From the NCBI RefSeq assembly GCF_902706095.1, contig NZ_CACSJP010000012.1, forward strand, positions 80,998-144,997: a stretch of 64,000 bases of DNA, given 5' to 3'. Of this stretch, positions 60,231 through 64,000 are shown in pieces. Every line of letters starts with the position of its first letter. Within the stretch, counting starts at the first letter, position 1. Both the position numbers and the translations under genes were made by a program. Source of the stretch: Rhizobium sp. 18065 (GTDB lineage: Bacteria > Pseudomonadota > Alphaproteobacteria > Rhizobiales > Rhizobiaceae). Below the pieces are notes generated by a model that made no database searches, was not told where the DNA came from, and saw only the letters and a program-made list of their open reading frames with translations.

Positions 60231-62708
60231 TCAGGTTCCGCGCGGCTTCACCCGTGTGGTCGGATCCGCTTCTGCCGGGTTTTCCGGCCAGGGATGGCGT
60301 GGGTAGCGACCGCGCATCTCGCTGCGCACATCCTTCCAGGAACCGGCCCAGAAACCGGGCAGATCGCGTGTCGTCTGGATGGGCCGATGTGCCGGCGAGG
60401 TCAACTCGAGAACCAGCGGCAATTTGCCGCCGGCAATCGCCGGATGGCTCTTCATGCCATAGAGTTCCTGCACGCGGATCGCCAGGACCGGCTCCGTGCC
60501 GTCATAGCGGATCGGATGCGCGTGCCCAGTCGGCGCGGTGAAATGCGTCGGCGCCAGGCGGTCGAGGTCGCGGCCGAGCCCGTGCGGCATCAGCGACATC
60601 AAGCCGTCTTGCAGACTGCCTGCGCTTACCTGCTCGAGGCTCGTGACGCCCGACTGGAAGGGCACGAACCAGATTTCCAGCGCGTCGAGCAGCGCGTCGT
60701 CGCCGATATCCGGCCATGGTTCTCCCAGGCTTCGATGCAGGAAGCCCAGCCGCTGTCGAAGCTGCTCGCCCGATCTGGAAAAGGCAAGCGCCGGCACTCC
60801 AAGCAGCTTGACGCCTTCGGCAAGTGCGCGGGCCGCCTGCTCTCCCTTCGGTTTTGCAAGCGGCGACTCTTCCAGCACTATGGCCCCGATCCGGGTGACC
60901 CGGCGCGCGCGCACCTGCCGGCTTGTTGCGTCAAAGCCGCTTTCTTCCGATGTCGCAATGGCCTCGGGCAGACTGTCCTCGATCATGCCGCGCGTTATTT
61001 CCGCGGCCGCCAGCACGCGCCCCTGCGCTGCCTTACCGGTCAGGTCGGCGATGACCAGCATGTCTGCGCCGGCCAGTCGTTCCGTCTCGGCAATCTCGGC
61101 ACCGCGTCCGTTCGCCATGACAAAACGCCCGCGCCCGCCGCGCCGCTTGGCGATCCGGTCGGGATAGGCATGCAGCAGCAGAGCACCGGCCGCTGTATCG
61201 GTCGCGGCTTTGTTGCCGCCCGCCTCCTCGGCAAGCCGCTCCGCGAGCCTGCGTGCAGACACCGCCCTGTGGCCGCTCTCGCGGCGAAAGCGCCGCAATC
61301 TTTCGTCGAGATCAAGATCCGGGCCGCCAAGGCCTTGCTCGGTCAACAGCACCGCAAGGTCTGCGGCCGGTCGCGCAAGGTTTTCGTCTGCCGCTGCAAG
61401 AACCATGGCTGCCAGTCGCACCGGCAGGCCGAAATCCCGCATTTTTCGCCCACGCGCTGTCAACTGGCCTTGCGCATCCAGCGCACCCAATGCCTGCAGC
61501 AGCGCACGTGCCTCTTTCAGCGTTGCAGCGGGCGGCATGTCGAGCAGGGCCAGTTGCGCCGGATCCGTCACGCCCCAATGGGCCATGTCGAGCACCAGGC
61601 CGGACAGATCGGTCGCCAGGATCTCCGGCGGCGTGAAGGCGGGAAGGGCGGCCGTCTGCCCCTGATGCCAGAGCCGGATGGCAAGGCCCGGCTCCGTTCG
61701 CCCGGCGCGTCCAGCCCTCTGGTCTGCCGATGCCCGTGACACCCGCACCGTCTCCAGCCGCGTAATTCCCGTCGCCGGCTCGAACACCGGCAGGCGCTGC
61801 AGGCCGCTGTCGATGACCACGCGCACACCATCTATGGTGATGGAGGTTTCGGCAATCGAGGTCGCCAGCACGATCTTGCGTTGACCGGCAGGCGCCGGCC
61901 GGATCGCCGCATCCTGTTCTGCCTGGGAAAGATTGCCGTAAAGCGGGGTGACATGACTTGCCGGCGGCAGCTTGTCCTCGAGCCGCTGCGACACGCGGCG
62001 GATTTCGGCCTGGCCGGGAAGAAAGGCAAGGATCGAGCCCTGCTCTTTCGCATGGGCCTCCAGGATTGCCGAGGTCATCGCGTCTTCGATCCGTTCCGTG
62101 CCGGACCGGTCGCGGTAGCTGGTTTCGACCGGGAAGCTGCGGCCCTCGCTTTTGACGACGGGGGGATTGTCGAGCAGGGCTGCGATGCGGTCGACATCCA
62201 GCGTTGCCGACATCACCACAAGCTTCAGGTCTGGCCTCAAAGCCGATTGCACATCGACAGCAAGCGCCAGGCCGAAATCGGCGTCCAGTGACCGTTCATG
62301 GAACTCATCGAACAAAACGGCGGCAATGCCCGTCAGTTCCGGATCCTCCAGAACCATGCGAACAAAGACCCCCTCGGTCACCACTTCGATCCGCGTCCGT
62401 CCGGAGATCCGGTTGTCCAGCCGCATCCGGTAGCCGACCGTTTCGCCGACACTCTCGCCGAGCAGGTGCGCCATACGGGACGCCGCCGCCCGCGCCGCCA
62501 GCCGCCGCGGCTCCAGCACGATGATCCGCCCATCCGCCCGCCAGCTTTCACCGAGCAGATGAAGCGGTACCAGCGTGGTCTTGCCGGCGCCGGGCGGAGC
62601 CGAAAGCACCAGACGGTTGCCGGTCTGCAGGGCGTCGGCAATAGCCGGCAACTGGTCGCTGATCGGAAGCTTGGGCAGGGCAGACCCGGCAGATAGGGCA
62701 GGCGTCAT
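60231..62708 (-). CDS. hrpB: ATP-dependent helicase HrpB
   Basis: HrpB is a DEAH-box RNA helicase of unclear function in bacteria. The 825-residue product has SAPPGAGKTTLVPLHL (Walker A), DEFHERSLDADFGLAL (motif II variant DEFH), SATLD (motif III), ATSIAETSITIDGV and QRAGRAGRTEPG (motif VI), followed by the long HrpB-specific C-terminal domain. The start overlaps the OCD-family stop as ATGA. Transcribed ahead of actS. Confidence 0.95.
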   Translation of the reverse strand: MTPALSAGSALPKLPISDQLPAIADALQTGNRLVLSAPPGAGKTTLVPLHLLGESWRADGRIIVLEPRRLAARAAASRMAHLLGESVGETVGYRMRLDNRISGRTRIEVVTEGVFVRMVLEDPELTGIAAVLFDEFHERSLDADFGLALAVDVQSALRPDLKLVVMSATLDVDRIAALLDNPPVVKSEGRSFPVETSYRDRSGTERIEDAMTSAILEAHAKEQGSILAFLPGQAEIRRVSQRLEDKLPPASHVTPLYGNLSQAEQDAAIRPAPAGQRKIVLATSIAETSITIDGVRVVIDSGLQRLPVFEPATGITRLETVRVSRASADQRAGRAGRTEPGLAIRLWHQGQTAALPAFTPPEILATDLSGLVLDMAHWGVTDPAQLALLDMPPAATLKEARALLQALGALDAQGQLTARGRKMRDFGLPVRLAAMVLAAADENLARPAADLAVLLTEQGLGGPDLDLDERLRRFRRESGHRAVSARRLAERLAEEAGGNKAATDTAAGALLLHAYPDRIAKRRGGRGRFVMANGRGAEIAETERLAGADMLVIADLTGKAAQGRVLAAAEITRGMIEDSLPEAIATSEESGFDATSRQVRARRVTRIGAIVLEESPLAKPKGEQAARALAEGVKLLGVPALAFSRSGEQLRQRLGFLHRSLGEPWPDIGDDALLDALEIWFVPFQSGVTSLEQVSAGSLQDGLMSLMPHGLGRDLDRLAPTHFTAPTGHAHPIRYDGTEPVLAIRVQELYGMKSHPAIAGGKLPLVLELTSPAHRPIQTTRDLPGFWAGSWKDVRSEMRGRYPRHPWPENPAEADPTTRVKPRGT

Positions 62709-63658
62709 GCCGCAGGTGTATCCGTTGCGGTCTCGTAGGCGAGGATCGCGCCGGCCAGGTCCTCGAGCGCCGCACCGACCGACTTGAAAAGGGTGATCTC
62801 GTCGTCTGACCGCCGTCCCGCATGGCGACCCGTTACCAGTTCGGCAAGTTCGGCGCGGATGTCCTCGCGTGTGATGATGCCCGCCTCGAGCGGCTGAAGG
62901 ATGTCGCCGGCCTCGCCGAACGCGCCGTCGCGCGTATCGACGAACAGCGTTGCGCGCCGCACGGCTTCGTCATCGCTTTCCCGCATGTCGCGCTTGAAGG
63001 CACCGACCAGATCGAGATGCGCGCCGGGTTTCAGCCACGCGCCGAGGATCAAGGGTTGATGCGATAGCGTCGCGCAGGAAATGATGTCGGCGATCCGCGC
63101 CGCCGGCTCCAGGTCTGCGACCGCCTCTGCCGGATGGCCAAGCGCACGCGCCTCCGCGGCAATCGCCTCAGCCTTCGACAGATCACGGCCCCATACGATG
63201 ACACGAGCGATCGGACGCACCTTGCTATGTGCCTCGATCAGGTTCAGCGACAGCCGACCAGTGCCGGTGACCAGCAGCACGGACGCGTCGGTGCGTGCAA
63301 GATGACGTGCTGCAAGCGCCGAGGTGGCGGCTGTCCGTCGTGCAGTCAGCTCGCCACCATCGATGACCGCCAGCATTTCACCGGTCTTGCCGGACGACAG
63401 CAGATAGCTGCCATGAATGGCCGGCAGGCTGCGCCGGGAATTGTCGGGAAACACCGACACCAGCTTTACTCCTATATAGGAGCCGGGAACCCAGGCGGGC
63501 ATCAATAGCAGCGTCGCCTCGGCCTCGCCGGGCACCGCGACGCCGTGATGGTGGCGGACCGGCATCACGCAGCCACCGGCAAACAATCCGGCGATGGCCT
63601 CGATCAGCCGCTCCCAGTTCAAGGCGTCAGCGGTTGCGGTCCGGTCGAGAAAAAGCAT
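62705..63658 (-). CDS. Ornithine cyclodeaminase family protein
   Basis: This 317-residue protein has the OCD/mu-crystallin fold: GVKLVSVFPDN with the catalytic Lys, HGSYLLSSGKTGEMLAVIDGGELTARRTAA, and the NAD-binding VLLVTGTGRLSLNLIEAH (the usual GxGxQ reads GTGRLS here). C-terminal DLVGAFKRDMRESDDEA matches the family. Substrates range over ornithine, alanine and pyrroline carboxylates, so the activity is open. The ATG at 63658 (with AGGAG eight bases upstream) is preferred over 63664. Overlaps hrpB. Confidence 0.88.
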   Translation of the reverse strand: MLFLDRTATADALNWERLIEAIAGLFAGGCVMPVRHHHGVAVPGEAEATLLLMPAWVPGSYIGVKLVSVFPDNSRRSLPAIHGSYLLSSGKTGEMLAVIDGGELTARRTAATSALAARHLARTDASVLLVTGTGRLSLNLIEAHSKVRPIARVIVWGRDLSKAEAIAAEARALGHPAEAVADLEPAARIADIISCATLSHQPLILGAWLKPGAHLDLVGAFKRDMRESDDEAVRRATLFVDTRDGAFGEAGDILQPLEAGIITREDIRAELAELVTGRHAGRRSDDEITLFKSVGAALEDLAGAILAYETATDTPAA

Positions 63659-64000
63659 GGTCATGTCTCCTGTTGTTGTGCGTGACACTAGCAAGAGGCA
63701 CGGTTCGTGCAAGCGGGCGCCGAGGCCGATGGTCGTTTGAGCCTTGCTCGGTGGCCAGAATTGCGAAAACAGCATGACTTTCGGCTAGCTGAAGCGCTCC
63801 TCAACATTAGCAAATCCTATTCACATTTATAATTCAATCATTTGCGTCTTTTCTGAAGTTTTTGCGACAGAGGCTGTTGACTGTTTGAGGTGTGAAATCT
63901 ATAACCCCGCTCACTGACGAGGGCGGCGGCGCTGCTGGCGACGACGACCTTCGTTCTAGAGAAATCTAAGGAAATTGGCTGAGACGCTGATTGGTTGCCG
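63659..64000. other. 342-bp intergenic end region with a strong plus-strand promoter
   Basis: No gene is supported. The left part should hold the promoter of the OCD-family gene. An AT-rich tract at 63811-63870 is followed by a near-consensus promoter and a GC-rich leader with no open frame of note. Possibly the 5' end of an rRNA operon outside the window. Confidence 0.55.
63877..63905 (+). promoter_or_regulatory. Strong sigma-70-type promoter, possibly rRNA operon P1
   Basis: TTGACT and TATAAC are separated by exactly 17 bp. It has an AT-rich upstream region that could be an UP element, and no start codon with a ribosome-binding site in the remaining 95 bp. Confidence 0.6.

Noticed and set aside
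60018..61739. 573-codon plus-strand frame across actS and hrpB
   Set aside because: It overlaps two well-supported minus-strand genes and resembles nothing.
63892..63969. 25-codon GTG micro-frame in the end region, considered as a leader peptide
   Set aside because: Its GTG lies between the -35 and -10 elements, upstream of the transcript start, so it would not be transcribed from that promoter; no run of one regulatory amino acid.
1..64000. Mobile elements, CRISPR arrays, toxin-antitoxin pairs, phage defence clusters
   Set aside because: I looked for transposases, integrases, cas genes, spaced direct repeats and defence-type gene pairs and saw none; the region is conserved core chromosome.

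Overview
The window is an ordinary, densely coded stretch of an alphaproteobacterial chromosome. Gene content, gene order and protein sequences point to the order Rhizobiales (Hyphomicrobiales), most likely family Rhizobiaceae (Rhizobium/Agrobacterium/Sinorhizobium-like). Supporting signs are ChvG/ChvI next to PckA and the HprK/HPr/EIIA-Man genes, ActS/ActR, a TsaE-AmgK fusion, AddAB instead of RecBCD, and a DivL pseudokinase. I see no insertion sequence, prophage, CRISPR array, tRNA or complete rRNA gene, and no obvious foreign island.

The main landmark is a probable chromosomal replication origin at about 2731-3128. It lies between hemE (minus strand) and the PEP synthase/PPDK regulator gene (plus strand), the position of the known origins of Caulobacter and Sinorhizobium. 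It holds one perfect DnaA box and three one-mismatch boxes, an AT-rich tract and GANTC methylation sites. Genes point away from it on both sides. Three parS-like sites sharing the core TGATTCACGTGAAA lie 1.5 kb and about 10 kb to its right.

Layout: 1-2730, rho (5' part), hemJ, hemE. 3129-6732, a tightly overlapping run of ppsR-type regulator, maf, aroE, coaE and dnaQ. 6783-10719, secB and fxsA (minus), then timA-mltA-smr-xre (plus). 10860-17022, gyrB, a nitroreductase, phaZ, a DUF2852 protein and a YgjP-like metallopeptidase. 17095-22150, trpF-trpB-trpA-accD-folC. 22202-34156 (minus), divL, tsaE-amgK, murU-like, addB, addA, trxA, joining cell-cycle control, peptidoglycan recycling, tRNA modification and double-strand break repair. 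34399-39801 (minus), chvI, chvG, hprK, EIIA-Man, HPr and ahcY. 40159-43540, pckA, arfB, kbp, alkB. 43563-47773 (minus), hisB-hisH-hisA-hisF-hisE-coaA. 47974-56836, hslVU, a DUF1402 protein, a cytochrome P450, a hydantoinase/oxoprolinase-type protein and malate synthase G. 56914-63658, an L,D-transpeptidase, mmcB, actS-actR, hrpB and an ornithine-cyclodeaminase-family gene. The last 120 bp carry a strong plus-strand promoter with no following gene in view, possibly the start of an rRNA operon.

Several regulatory sites can be read directly: an operator-like palindrome and promoter before ahcY, a GGAAC-N17-CGTT general-stress promoter before pckA, a 15-bp palindrome before phaZ, and paired GANTC sites in the gyrB leader. 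No undescribed multi-gene system is evident. The best leads are these sites, the DUF1402 protein with a lysozyme-like motif pair, and the alkB start that overlaps a terminator.
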